Source: Rhabditoides inermis (Eukaryota > Nematoda > Chromadorea > Rhabditida > Rhabditidae). From it: a stretch of DNA of 64,000 bases. The stretch covers positions 1,311,501 to 1,375,500 of the forward strand of contig CAWZYM010000151.1 in the NCBI GenBank assembly GCA_963966185.1, in the 5' to 3' direction. Positions 1 through 10,798 of this stretch are shown one piece after another (the stretch's first letter is position 1; each line of letters begins with the position of its first letter). The notes below the pieces were generated by a model, which made no database searches, was not told the origin of the DNA, and saw nothing but the letters and a program-made list of their open reading frames with translations. Both the position numbers and the translations under genes were made by a program.

Positions 1-77
1 ATCAATAAGTTCACACCGTAATGTCTATGATCAGAGTGCGGGCGGCACTGAAATGAGAAGGAGAGAGAGCGAGAGAG

Positions 78-125
<48 letters not shown>

Positions 126-837
126 GCAGAGGGATAAAGAGAGAGAGAGAGAGAGCGCACATAGTGTCTGACCAGTTTCAATGTATTCGAAGACGATTCG
201 TCGATATTTTAATCGTTTACATCATTTATAGAAAAAAACCATTGCGTGGCCGAGAAAAGTGGACTAATGAAAACAAACAAAAAACGTTGTTTGTGGATTG
301 TCGTTTTTGTAACTTGTAATGGCGCTGTCACGAAACGGTCAGTCAATGCGGGGTGAGTAAATGTTCTACGTTCTCCCGGTGATCAGAAACGCTCATTACA
401 TTGCTCTGAGCAAAAACTTTCTAATTTCCGTCATTCTGCGCTCTCTTCCCTTCACGTGCTCTCTTGCTCATGTGCTGTCGGCATAGAACGAATTTTCGGT
501 ATTTCTCACTACGACTTTGCGATGTTAATGTTCATTGTGAATAAAGTGTTTTCACTCAGGACATAGGAAGCGTTGTTCACCTACCAAATTTAGAGCTGCA
601 TGCTCCATCAAGTAAAAAAAGTACTGTAAATGACAATTCTCAATTTCCTTTGTACTGTAAATATTGTGTATTATTCATACATCAGTTTCCGTTTCTAAAC
701 TTGTAGTAGAAACATAATTATGTTTCCTTCGGCAGGAACATCAAAGAAAATTAAGTACCGTGACTGAGCGACTATATAATGCGTAATTTTATGTGAAAAT
801 ACTCATGTAGGTGTATGTGTACAAGACATACCAAAGT
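1..837. other. Intergenic region upstream of the first receptor gene
   Basis: No gene is supported here. A (GA)n tract lies at about 59-160; its long Arg/Glu reading frame is a by-product of the repeat. The rest is AT-rich. The boundary of the duplicated segment falls at about 818, where similarity to position 10799 begins, so the promoter of the first receptor gene lies almost entirely outside the duplication. Confidence 0.6.
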
Positions 838-2235
838 ATGAATAAAAACTTTACATTGCGAGAGAACGTCTACCTTTCCGATGCGTCTGTGAAATACTTT
901 CTTATCGTTCAATTACTGTATGGATGTCCGACAGTTGTATTGTTCATCTACATTATCTACCACACCAAACGTCGAATAAGCAACAACTCTTTCTTCTCGA
1001 TCTATGCGTGGTTCTCGGAACACGTAGACTCTTTTTTTATTAATTAACTAATATATAGTGATTTTCAGGCTATTGTAGCGTTTCTACTGAATGTGCTCCA
1101 TTTTCGACTTCCTTACAGTGGTTTTCTCTGTGGCATTCTTCAACGCTACTTCTACTATCCTACCTATTTTCTGGTTCCATTCCATGTTTTCGCATACTCT
1201 TCGAAATCCGGCGTTTACATAACGGCTATTGTACTTGTCATCAACCGAATGACCAGTATTTTGTTCCCACTCACATATAATCGGGTGAGTTTGAGAAAGT
1301 AACTGGAATTTGAAAAATAAATGAATCACACTCAGATTTGGAATCGGCGTCTAACCATGTCTATAGCATGGACAACATGTGTAGTTGTTCCACTGGTTCT
1401 TTTTCCCCATTTGTACATCTCACCAACCTATGGTGCAATGTTCTCTCCGAAAAGATGCATATTGTTGTGGAAACGTGTTATCAAAGGATTCGTGAGTATC
1501 TAGAAGCAAACGTTTTCACAAATCAATTTCAGCCAGACAACAGTCAAATTTCTGCAGCTGTAGGTGCAATAACTGCTGTAATCACAGTTACCTGTACTAC
1601 AGTAAGCTGTGTCGCCTTGCGACAATCTTCCGTGCAGTCGAAAAGAGCTGAGTTCAACCTGTTTGTAGTTGGTATTTCAATGGCGTTTGGATGCATTCTC
1701 AACTGTATTGTTCAAGTGAGCAATTTGGTTACAGTTGCTTCAATTATTTTGTTATGTTTAGATCGTTATATATTTCTATCTATACATCTCGTTTGACGAT
1801 CAAATTGTGAATGTGGTCTTGCTCGTGCAATTTTTCGTCAACGATATTTCATTCATTCCACAACCGTGGATTTTAATTTGTATGTATGCTCCGTTGAGGA
1901 AAAAGGTAAGTGAAATATCAGAGAGTTAGTTTGCCAAGAGAATCAGGGAAATAATTTACTGTGGAAAATTGATCTACCCTAGCCGCACTGTAGCCTTTTC
2001 CCGTGCATCTGACCTATTTCGGTCAAACCTTAGTTTTGCCCACTGATCACGGTTTCCAATGATACAAACTATCCACTAGGCGGCGACTATAATCAAAAAG
2101 TATTATCACTATCGCACGTTGTTAATTTTAATAATACAAATGTTTCAGTTGTTATCTGGATTCCGTAAACGGAAGCCCGATTCAAATATCGTGCCATCCA
2201 CATCGCGAGTATCCAACAACAATAAAAAGTTCTGA
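838..2235 (+). CDS. Serpentine chemoreceptor, srg-like (unit A, apparently intact)
   Basis: Seven-transmembrane nematode chemoreceptor, probably an odorant GPCR in sensory cilia. Exons: 838-1023, 1069-1284, 1336-1491, 1533-1715, 1762-1905, 2149-2235. Every junction keeps frame, giving about 323 residues, the usual length for the class. Hydrophobic segments recur along the protein. The stretch INRMTSILFPLTYNRIW after TM3 is the hallmark of the Srg/Srv group, and exon 5 ends in a TM7-like segment (NDISFIPQPWILICMYAPLR). The start is the first ATG in frame; upstream in-frame codons are GTG. It is the head gene of a 6.7-kb segment repeated at 10799, where its partner has decayed. Srg rather than Srv is a judgement from motifs only. 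Confidence 0.85.
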
Positions 2236-2855
2236 CGAGGTTTCCGAAGAACAATTATTGATACATCTTCATTATCAATTAGTCTTGAAAAGTTATCTTA
2301 CCATTGATTCGTTTTTATATTGTTGTAATTCTTCTGTTTACCTTTTGTGTGAATCCATTTTCGATAATAAAAATAGCCGTCATGTTTGTCTCGTATATTG
2401 AATGCTATTTATTGCCCCCCCCCCCGCAAAAGCAATCGAATTATTGGCTGCTGGATGTGAATTTAGCCACACTGTTAATTTTAATAATTTTTTGTTGGCC
2501 TGTGTAATGAAAACAGAACTGCAGAAATCAAGTGTGTTTATTGTATTATAGTTAGCGGCGCGTTTTGCAGATGCGAAAGAAACATTATTTTGGATAAATA
2601 GACATTTTACGATAGAGGATAGAGGATGTAGCACGCACAACAACAAATATAAGGTAGATTACAGACTTTTGTCATCAGTCGTTATTCTGCATACCCTTCA
2701 TTCACCAGACCGCATAACATAAACATTTCAGTCGCAGTTAGACCGGTGCTCTAACAAAAGAGAAACACTCATGTAACCTCGTTACCTATCATTTGCCATT
2801 CTGCGTTTTCCATATAAAAGGTACGCGGACAGTCCAGTATGCAACCAATCCAAAT
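2236..2855 (+). other. Intergenic region between receptor and CAP gene, unit A
   Basis: It has no supported gene. The segment repeats at about 11563-12061 in unit B with indels; A carries an extra block with a C10 run near 2418. A short inverted repeat (GTAAC, 3-base spacer, GTTAC) at about 2773-2785 is kept in both copies. A diverged relative of the 2300-2550 sequence appears in reverse orientation at 39700-39850, next to the second srg-like gene. Confidence 0.5.
2813..2819 (+). promoter_or_regulatory. TATA box of CAP gene, unit A
   Basis: TATAAAA lies 37 bases before the ATG at 2856 and is kept at 12019-12025 in unit B, where the following bases differ. Spacing fits a short 5' leader. Confidence 0.55.
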
Positions 2856-2962
2856 ATGGAGCGACTACTTGTCTTCCTTCTCGGATGCTGCGTCACAGCA
2901 TCTGCTCAGAAGACGTGCTCGGGATTCAGTCAGGCTGAAGCCGACACGATACTACAGGTAAG

Positions 2963-3020
<58 letters not shown>

Positions 3021-3722
3021 AGAGATCTTTAGGTGCACAACACTCTCCGCTCACAAGTCGCCCTCGGGAAGTACGTTGCGAATGGAGTGAAGACCCCGAC
3101 AGCCGCAGATATGATGCAAATGGTAAGCACTAACAGATAACCCATCTATTTTAGTAGCATCAACTTTATTCAAATTACTGTTAAAAATAAGTTAGCATTT
3201 ATTAATTATTTGCCTTGACGGTGTGAAAAAGCAATTCGAACGCTCAAAAACATCAAAAAGGTGTTATTTCGACGTCATTTTCGCATTGTCTGGTTCGTGT
3301 CTGGATCGACCGAGAAATTGCAGTACCGTGAAAAAGGAGAATAATATCCTATGCATGCAATCGAGATCAAGATTTTCATTTCGAGTTGATTCGATTTGCT
3401 TGTAGACGTGGGACTGCGAAGCGGCGGCGGCGGCTCAGAATCAGAAATGGATTAGCAGATGCGTGTGGGAACATGACAACACGGCGCCCAAATATGGAGA
3501 GAACCTCGCAGGATTCGGAGGCGCCAACTCGAACTTCTCCGCGTGCGTCTCTCCCTCTCCTTCTCTCTCTCTCTCTCTCTCTCTCCTTCTCTCCTTCTCT
3601 CTCTCCTTCTCTCTCTTCCTCCATCTCTCTCTCTCTCCTTCTCTCTCTTCCTCCATCTCTCTCTCTTTCCTTCTCTCTCTCCTTCACTCTCTCTCCCCTT
3701 CTCTCTCTCCTTCTCTCTCTCC

Positions 3723-3764
<42 letters not shown>

Positions 3765-3895
3765 CCATCTTCGCTTCTTTTTTTCAGGCAGTCCGGACTT
3801 ATGTGGGAGGGGGAGATGAAAGACATGGCCTCGACGTTCAAGCAGGGAGCAAAGTTCCCGAGTGAGATATACATGAAGATCGGGCATGCGTCGCA

Positions 3896-3943
<48 letters not shown>

Positions 3944-4240
3944 GGGAGAAAGATCTTTTCCAGATGATCTGGTCCTCCTCGAATTTGCTGGGCTGTGGGG
4001 TGGCCAAGTGTGACGGGAGCTCGAAGAGTGGGGGGATGAAGGTTTTGGTATCGTGCAAATACGCAAAGAGGCGAGTGATTCTCTATTGTATTATAACATT
4101 GTATCCTCCTTGTTCCCAGGGGCAACATGAAAGGCGGCAACATGTACACCACCGGGGCCACCTGCTCACAGTGTCCTGAGGGAAGCACCTGTCAGGTGAG
4201 ACTCTCTCTCTCTCTCTCTCTCTCTCTCCCCCTCTCTCTC

Positions 4241-4339
<99 letters not shown>

Positions 4340-4659
4340 CTTTCATTCGTTGATTTTCAGAAGGACACTGGTCTTTGCGTGGGTAAAGGCGCAAGTCCAG
4401 CCAGTGTATCTAACACTTCTGAGAAGGCCACCACACCCAAGCCTACTGCAACGTCGTCTGGAAAAAGCGCGGCCACTACAGCAAAGCCCAATGGAAAGAC
4501 TGCCACCACAGCTAAGCCTACTGTGAAGCCGTCTGGAAAAGTCACTACGGCAAAGCCCAAGGATTCTGGGAAGAGTGCCGCCACAGATGGATTCGCGGAT
4601 GGAACGTGTTCCCGAATGGAGAAGAAGGACGCCGAGACATTGCTCAATGTGAGAACAAG

Positions 4660-4711
<52 letters not shown>

Positions 4712-6176
4712 AAGAGAGAGAGAGGGGAGGGAGAGAGAGAGATGCGCGGAAAGAATGATTTCAGACACACAACACACTCCGCTCGAAAGTGGCTCTCGGA
4801 AAGTATGTGGCCAACAACAAGTTCACTCTGCCGACTGCAGCGGATATGATGGAAATGGTAGAGTTTATCACAATGGCTCAACAAAGTTAGTGAAAGTATG
4901 AAAAGGAAGTTTCGGTTTCAACCCAGTTTCGGCTGCTGTCTGGAATCATGAACATGCTAATAGTTATGTTTCAGACGTGGGACTGTGCAGCCGCGAGTGC
5001 CGCCCAGAAGTACGCGGACCAGTGCGTGGCCAGACCGGAGAAGAACCCCCTGTATGGAGAGGTCATGCGGGGAGGAGCCGGCGAGGACTATGCTGTGTCA
5101 GTTCATCTCTCTATCCTTTTTCCCTTTCTTTATCTGCTCTCTCAACCTTCTACTATCCAGATTCTCTTCGAAGGGCCTTCTGCTCGCGGATGGGATGTTC
5201 AAGAAGGGCACCACGTACACTGGAAAGGTGTTCGGTGTCAACGACGCTACACAGGTGAAGAAATTTGAAAAATACAAATGAATCTTTCGCGACCAATCAC
5301 AAAGTAGCTGTCAGTCAGTCGAAACTTCGATATTGACTTCGAAACGCCTCCGAAACATGAACAAACTGCGTGTTTCGAAGTCGCCTTGAAGGGAATGTTT
5401 CGAACAGACTGACTGACCTCACCTAGCATATTCCAGATGATCTGGTCGTCGTCCTCGAAACTTGGCTGTGCGATAGCCAAGTGCGAGGGAAAACCCATCA
5501 GTCCCATCATTGTGTGCAAGTATTTCAAGAGGTGGGTATCAGTATTTAAATTCCAACAAGTGATTATACAATTATACTCCACTAAGTAGGTACTTATCTG
5601 TCTGTATCTCAAGAAGCGGTTTATCCCGCCAAAAAGATTGTTTCATCCAGTAATGTATACATTGGGATTCAGGGGAAACGTGGTGGGCAGCAATGTGTAC
5701 ACGAGTGGCAAGACCTGCTCCAAGTGTCCCAGTGGATCAACCTGCCAGAAAGACACTGGACTGTGCACCATCGACAAGACTGATTTCAAGACAAACGCCA
5801 AGCCGACTGCTAAGACAACTCCTGTGGTGAAGAAAGAGGTTGGGGTGAGAGGGAAAGTGAGAGGGAGAGAGGGAGCGAGAGGAATAGGGAGTGAGAGAGA
5901 TGTTTTTCAGACTGAAGAACCCTTGCCGTCGTGTCCCATACAGCGCGCCGCTATTCTAAAGCAGCGAGAAGAAGCGAAGAAAAAGGCTCAGCAACAGAAG
6001 GCCGGAGGGGACAACAAAACTGTGGTCGGTCCAAGACTTCAATGAAAATTGGAAGGATCTCGTTTCAGAAGAAGGAAGAGAAGACGGCTAGCTCGACTAT
6101 CGCTCCCCCGTCTGTCGGCGCCAATGGAAACACATGCTCACAGTTCTCCAAGGAGGAGGCTGCTGCCATAGTGCTG

Positions 6177-6222
<46 letters not shown>

Positions 6223-6372
6223 CGCAAGTTCATCTCACCGTTCAGATTTCACAACCTGAAAGGCGAACTTGACAACGCGGGACCTCTATTCCAAGGACCC
6301 GCCAACGAGACGCATGTGCGCTTCACTACGGGAAAATACGGAAGCAATGTCGTGGGACATGCAACACAGGTA

Positions 6373-6427
<55 letters not shown>

Positions 6428-6904
6428 TTTCAGATGATCTGGGCAAGGACGAACCTCGTCGGTTGCGGTGTGAACAAGTGCGGCAAGGGTGGATTCACTG
6501 TCTGCAAGTACTTCCGCAGGTATTGTTACGTGATACGTTTCCACTCGTTACCATACGTTTCAGGGGCAACATAATAGGCGGTGACGTGTACGCAAAGGGC
6601 AAGACGTGCTCACAGTGTCCGCAGGGAACCACCTGTCAGGTATACTGTAGATTGTGAAGTTTACTGTGGGATATTTGAGAAGGAGACTGGTCTGTGCGCC
6701 ACTCCCACCGGCGCGAAGCAAACCAAAGCAATCGTGGCATACGTGCAGAAGGTACGTGGATTACGACAATCACTGATGGGACAATGATTACAGACCAAAC
6801 ACTACATTGTGAAAGAGAAGGAGAAGGTGAGTTGCAAGGCGTCGCTGGAGTGTCCGGGTGACAGCCAGTGCAGCAAGGGAATGTGCGTCACCGCCACGGA
6901 CTAA
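2856..6904 (+). CDS. Secreted multi-CAP (SCP/TAPS, venom-allergen-like) protein, unit A; third domain truncated
   Basis: Secreted protein with three CAP modules joined by Lys/Thr/Pro linkers; nematode relatives include VAP/VAL proteins. Exons: 2856-2957, 3033-3122, 3406-3542, 3788-3896, 3964-4070, 4120-4195, 4361-4648, 4765-4857, 4975-5096, 5161-5254, 5437-5531, 5673-5844, 5911-6021, 6069-6176, 6229-6369, 6434-6519, 6564-6639, 6680-6751, 6794-6904 (about 729 residues). A signal peptide (MERLLVFLLGCCVTASAQ) opens it. CAP1 has KYGENL and GHASQMIW; CAP2 has TWDC and ATQMIW but VND where GH is expected; CAP3 has GHATQMIW. Each domain is followed by a Cys-rich hinge (CSQCPEGSTC type). CAP3 lacks the two exons encoding its N-terminal half, which unit B retains (15683-15946). 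The junction exon keeps frame by using an AG at 6227-6228. The intron after 4070 has a GC donor (AG|GCGAGT). Confidence 0.85.
3550..3765 (+). repeat. (CT)n/(CTT) tract in CAP intron, unit A
   Basis: Imperfect CT repeat with CTCCTTCTCTC and CTCCATCTCT interruptions, filling the intron from just after the donor to about 15 bases before the acceptor. Shorter counterpart at 12781-12905 in unit B. Confidence 0.9.
5303..5424. mobile_element. Short inverted-repeat element in CAP intron (GGTCAGTC family), unit A
   Basis: The ends read AGTAGCTGTCAGTC and, inverted, GACTGACTGACCTCACCT. The interior has CTTCGAAACGCCTCCGAAAC-type repeats like the TTAA-flanked element at 27970-28156. It lies in the intron before exon 11. 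The flanking TTAA is no longer evident. Confidence 0.55.
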
Positions 6905-7530
6905 CCAAGCAGGTCCATTCTCCAGATAAAGCACTTCATATGCAGTATACTTGTTTGTTACCAATTAACCACTATCCTCACACAGAGAAGCATGGTATGT
7001 AGCATTGACTGGATTTGGATTTTGGATTTTATTGCTGAATATCTGAATATGATTTGGTTGTTTACCGTGGTTATCAAATGCACGCTAGCATGAAATACTA
7101 TGTAGTCTCTCAGTGTTTAATTAGATATTGTAGATTAAATAGTGTCAACAATATAGGCTAATCATAAGATGGAACACATGGGTATAGAAATCACTTCACA
7201 AACGTGCACATTTTTGAATTCATTGTTGTGTCACTATTCTGGATCATTTGTCACGTGGATGTATTTTGAAAAAGAGAACGTGAAATTCGGGAAGAGTGTT
7301 GGTGATTATGAAAATTACGTTTGCTTATTTAAAAATGGACAACTGTGAAAAAGTATTATGAAAATAGTATTATGGATGATTACAAGTTCCGTGATGTTTC
7401 ACGTTCTATACGTGATCCGATTATGATGATCGAGAAATCGTCAATACTTGCATCAAACAACTGAAAATCAAATCCAAATTATGCCGTTCACAACAGAAAG
7501 ATCCTATATAAAAGAAAGGGCAAAACTTAG
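6905..7530. other. 3' flank of CAP gene, end of unit A
   Basis: No gene is visible. An ATAAA-type signal lies near 6935. The sequence aligns by eye with 16731-17609 and the match stops at about 7530 (GCAAAACTT). Unit B has an extra insertion of about 220 bases at 16960-17190 that this copy lacks. Confidence 0.6.
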
Positions 7531-7799
7531 GTTCACCATAGACGTGTCGTTGTTGGGAATAGCCTTGGAGGTGCGCACGTGCTCCTTGATAGTTATCTGC
7601 TCATCGATGTAGTCAAGCATAATCTCGAGGTTGATTTTTTCGCCCTTCTTGTTGAGGTGGTACAGTTTCTCATTGATCTTGTCTTGCACCCACTCGGGGA
7701 ACTTGTTGACCGCGTGGTCTTGCGCGAGTGCACACTGCCACTGCGCCATAGAGGCAGTGGTTGCGAAATCGATGCTTCACTGGCCACTTGAGTGTACTA

Positions 7800-8035
7800 T
7801 GATGAGAGTTAACAAGTGAACATGTCTGCGAGTTTCAATGACCTGTAAGAATGAACCTCAATGGCGCAGTGGTAGAGCGCGCCGCCAACGCGCGATCGTT
7901 GCGAGCTGCCCATGGGTTCGATTCCCTCTCACAAAGCGTTTTGGATCTTTGAAGATAAACAGGTTGTGTTGCACGAAACTGAACAACATGTGAAATGTCA
8001 CGGATGGCATATAGGATTCAAACCGACTATAAGCA
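7800..8035 (+). mobile_element. tRNA-derived (SINE-like) insertion in gag
   Basis: Box A-like ATGGCGCAGTGGTAGAGC (about 7860) and box B GGTTCGATTCC (about 7915) are spaced as in a tRNA, with a GGG/CCC T stem, but no acceptor stem pairs. The insertion breaks the gag reading frame, turning it into translated tRNA sequence. Boundaries are approximate and no clean target duplication was found. Confidence 0.5.
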
Positions 8036-8441
8036 CTCGTAAGTGTCCCTGCACGAGGATCGTCGTTGGTGTTGATGGGTATGCCGCGCAGAGTAGTCCA
8101 GATGTTTTTGTGAATGGCCATGGGGTCGTGGAAGCGCTTCTTGAGCATGTTTAGCGCCATCTCATAGTTTTCACCCTTCTTTAGGATGTTTCGCAGAAGG
8201 GAAGGGTCAGACAGCGAGTTGTACAGTATGTTCATCTTCTCCGCGTTTGGGAGGTCGGGGTTCTCATGTACAAGGGGGATGAACATGTCGATGAAGTCAT
8301 CGAACGTGTTCGGGGTTCCATCAAAGATGGGGATTTTCATGTCACGCCTGTTGATGGGTAGCTTGTATCTATTCGCGCTCGGTTTGATGGTGTCATCCTT
8401 CTTGGTGAGCATGGTAACAGCTGCAAGCAACTCACATGAAG

Positions 8442-9032
8442 TGTCGTTTAGGTCACAGAAGCCGATGGTAACCAAACTGATATCAGAGATTCCCTAGGAG
8501 GTCACTAGTCGAAAACCGTTTTCAACGTTTCGAGAAATTTACGTTTCTAATTTTGAAGCTAAACCGTGTGGATTGCTTTTGCGGCCTGTCACTCTGTTCG
8601 CGCGAGCTTTGAAACAGCGGCGGTGGCCTAGTGGATAGAGCGGCCGTCCTTCAAGCGGTAGGGTGTGGGTTCGCTCTTCGGATATGCTTTTCATTTTTCC
8701 GATTCTTTCCGGACTTGTACTTTTTTTGTTCGAATGGTTGGAGTCACGCATGGTGAGGGGATCATGTGGAAACCTTCGTCAGTATTGTTTTCGAAATTTT
8801 TGGATATGAACTTTAAAGAACGGAAACATTTTGAGGCCACCGCCGCTGTTTCACAGCTCGCGCGAACAGAGTGACAGGCCGCAAAAGCAATCCACACGGT
8901 TTAGCTCAAAAATTTGAAACGTGAATATCTCGAAACGTATGGCCGGTCCTGTGGATTTGAAAACGGTTTTCGACTAGTGACCTCCTAGGGTATCTCTGAT
9001 ATCAGTATCGGCTTCTGTGACCTAAACGACAC
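8442..9032. mobile_element. Palindromic (foldback) element with internal tRNA-like core
   Basis: Long imperfect terminal inverted repeats. The outer arm at 8442 (GTGTCGTTTAGGTCACAGAA) is mirrored at 9032. The inner arm of about 73 bases at 8559-8632 is mirrored at about 8836-8906, with near-perfect pairing. The roughly 200-base centre carries a tRNA-like stretch (GGCCTAGTGGATAGAGC at about 8629, GGGTTCGCTC at about 8667). It sits inside gag, so it inserted after the retrotransposon. Confidence 0.7.
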
Positions 9033-9946
9033 TCAGTGTCAGTCATTTCTTCAGTGCTACCTTCGAGAGCTGCGTCATTGGCACGCGCAAGGAGGGCGGT
9101 CAGCGGCGAGGTGGTGAATAGCGGGTGAGGTGGTGAATAGCGGGTTGTTCCTGTACGTTTTGGTGTCGTCGGTTTTCGACGGTGATAAGTTGGGGTTGAG
9201 GAGCTGGTGCAGAACGCCAGTCTCATCAGGGTTGTACTGTTCGGGAGTACTGTAGTACTGCGCGCGCATGTCAATGTTCGTATCCATCTGAGTGTTCTGC
9301 AGCGTCATGGTAGGCTGCGCGGGTTCGTGGATAAGCGCAGTGTTGTCAGCGCATTGCGTCATGACGGCGTGGTTGTATGTGGGGCGCTGCCCAGCATGCT
9401 CATGTTCAGCGACGGCGCGGGGTTGTGTGCGCGCGCATTCTCAGTGTTGTTGGCGCCGCTCGGTTCAGTGTTTATCTCGAGCCAGGTATCGATCATGTTG
9501 ATTGCATCATTGTATACGCGCTGGACGATATCAATGTCCTTCTGGCTGAAGTACTTGTTGAGCTCTTTGTAGTATGTAGAGTCATCGATGATGCCATTGG
9601 CTTCATCGTCAGCCTTCTTGGCCTCAATGCGCACGGTCACCTTATAAATCGATTCATTCAGGAAGTTGTAGTGGCGCTCAATGTTTCGGCGCAGCATGCG
9701 GAACTTGTTGGCGTAGTTGTTCACCTGGTTGGTGTTGTCAGTGATGGAATCCTTCCACAGGTTGTCAATGATGTTTGCGAGCTCGCGCACAAGGTCCATG
9801 TCACGACCGATATTATTTTTCTCATTGCCAGAGAGGTGCAAGGTAGCCATGAATGATAATAGGTTTCAATCGAAAATCAATCAATAGTAGAATCAATATC
9901 GATCAATTGTTCTGGTTAGTGATCGAGATGTTGGCCGGGTTGTCTT

Positions 9947-9965
9947 AACCGGTCCGATGCACCAA
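9947..9965 (-). other. Candidate primer-binding site of the LTR element
   Basis: Directly after the LTR end (minus strand) the sequence reads TTGGTGCATCGGACCGG. It begins at TGG as expected for pairing with a tRNA CCA end. The tRNA was not identified. Confidence 0.35.
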
Positions 9966-10791
9966 TGTTCATTGAAGGATAGTAGACACTCGATTGACAC
10001 TCGTAACACGCCCGAAAACAATAAATTGGGCTGAGTGGTTTCCGTTGGATTATGTTAATCATTGATTGGCAATCAGTGATGTTGGATTGTTATGTGCTCT
10101 CTTTTTAGGAAGCCAGTGGTGGTTCACTCGTGGTGGTTCAAGTTGTTTTATAAAAACAAATGATCAAATGGCAATAGCAGTGGTGTTAACAATCAACAAT
10201 CCAATATGTTACAACAGTACTCAGGGAGCAGTTAACTATGACGCAATATATGGAGCACGAGAAGATGGGGAACGGGCTAGACAGACACTAGCGAATACGA
10301 AACAACAATTGACCGTAGTCGATGAACAACAATAGGACTACAGTCAATACGGAGACCACCGCAAACGCAATAAACGACAATTCCAGAATACGGAATTCTG
10401 TAGACAGAATGGTCGACCGCACGCCGGCGGGACAATCAACAGAATGAGGTGGGATCGACTCGCGCACCTCATGTAGACTCATCCGGTAATCTTCCAGACG
10501 ACGACACTCCGATGGCGTCAGAGACAGTCGCTTGCGCACGATACGTGACGGCGCGCGAGCGGTGCGGCGATCAGCTGGGAGCGGCGAGCAGGAGGCGTCG
10601 CCACAGACGAGGAGATTGATAATGTTTATATATGTATTTGGTCTCTTTCAATGTAATATAGTTGTGATACGTTTCGCATGGTTGTTGTGATATAAACTTA
10701 TAGTTGCGATAGTGTTCGCTTGGTTGAAGTGGTTGAGAACAGTAAATGGATGATATTGGTAACATGGTGGGTCGTGTCTCCGGTCACTACA
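9966..10791 (-). repeat. Candidate 5' LTR of the truncated retrotransposon
   Basis: On the minus strand the segment starts TGTAGTGACC and ends GAACA, the TG...CA form of an LTR, and lies directly upstream of the primer site and gag ATG. About 826 bp. There is no second LTR in the window, so the limits rest on termini and context alone. Confidence 0.4.
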
Positions 10792-10798
10792 TTACGTT

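Larger units (their letters stand above)
7531..9850 (-). pseudogene. Gag of a BEL/Pao-type LTR retrotransposon, interrupted and 3'-truncated
   Basis: Read on the minus strand from an ATG at 9850. The first block (9850 to about 9040) is a charged helical Gag N-terminus (MATLHLSGNEKNNIGRDMD). The second (about 8440-8040) has the DUF1759-type Gag core: IPIFDGTPNTFDDFIDMF, NAEKMNILYNSL and GENYEMALNMLKKRFHDP. The third (about 7790-7531) continues with WVQDKINEKLYHL and LDYIDEQITIKEHV, also expected in this order. A palindromic element (about 8442-9032) separates blocks 1 and 2, and a tRNA-like insertion (about 7800-8035) separates 2 and 3. Protease, RT and integrase are absent: homology ends where the duplication unit begins. 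It is clearly non-functional. Confidence 0.75.

Noticed and set aside
53..319. Arg/Glu or Ser/Leu repeat reading frames over GA/CT tracts (many places, e.g. 3376-4066, 13274-14385)
   Set aside because: These frames exist only because GA and CT repeats lack stops; the real exons flank them in other frames.
7860..7920. Functional tRNA genes at 7860, 8617 and 17010
   Set aside because: Box A and box B are recognisable but acceptor stems do not pair and anticodon arms are poor; all lie in insertions.
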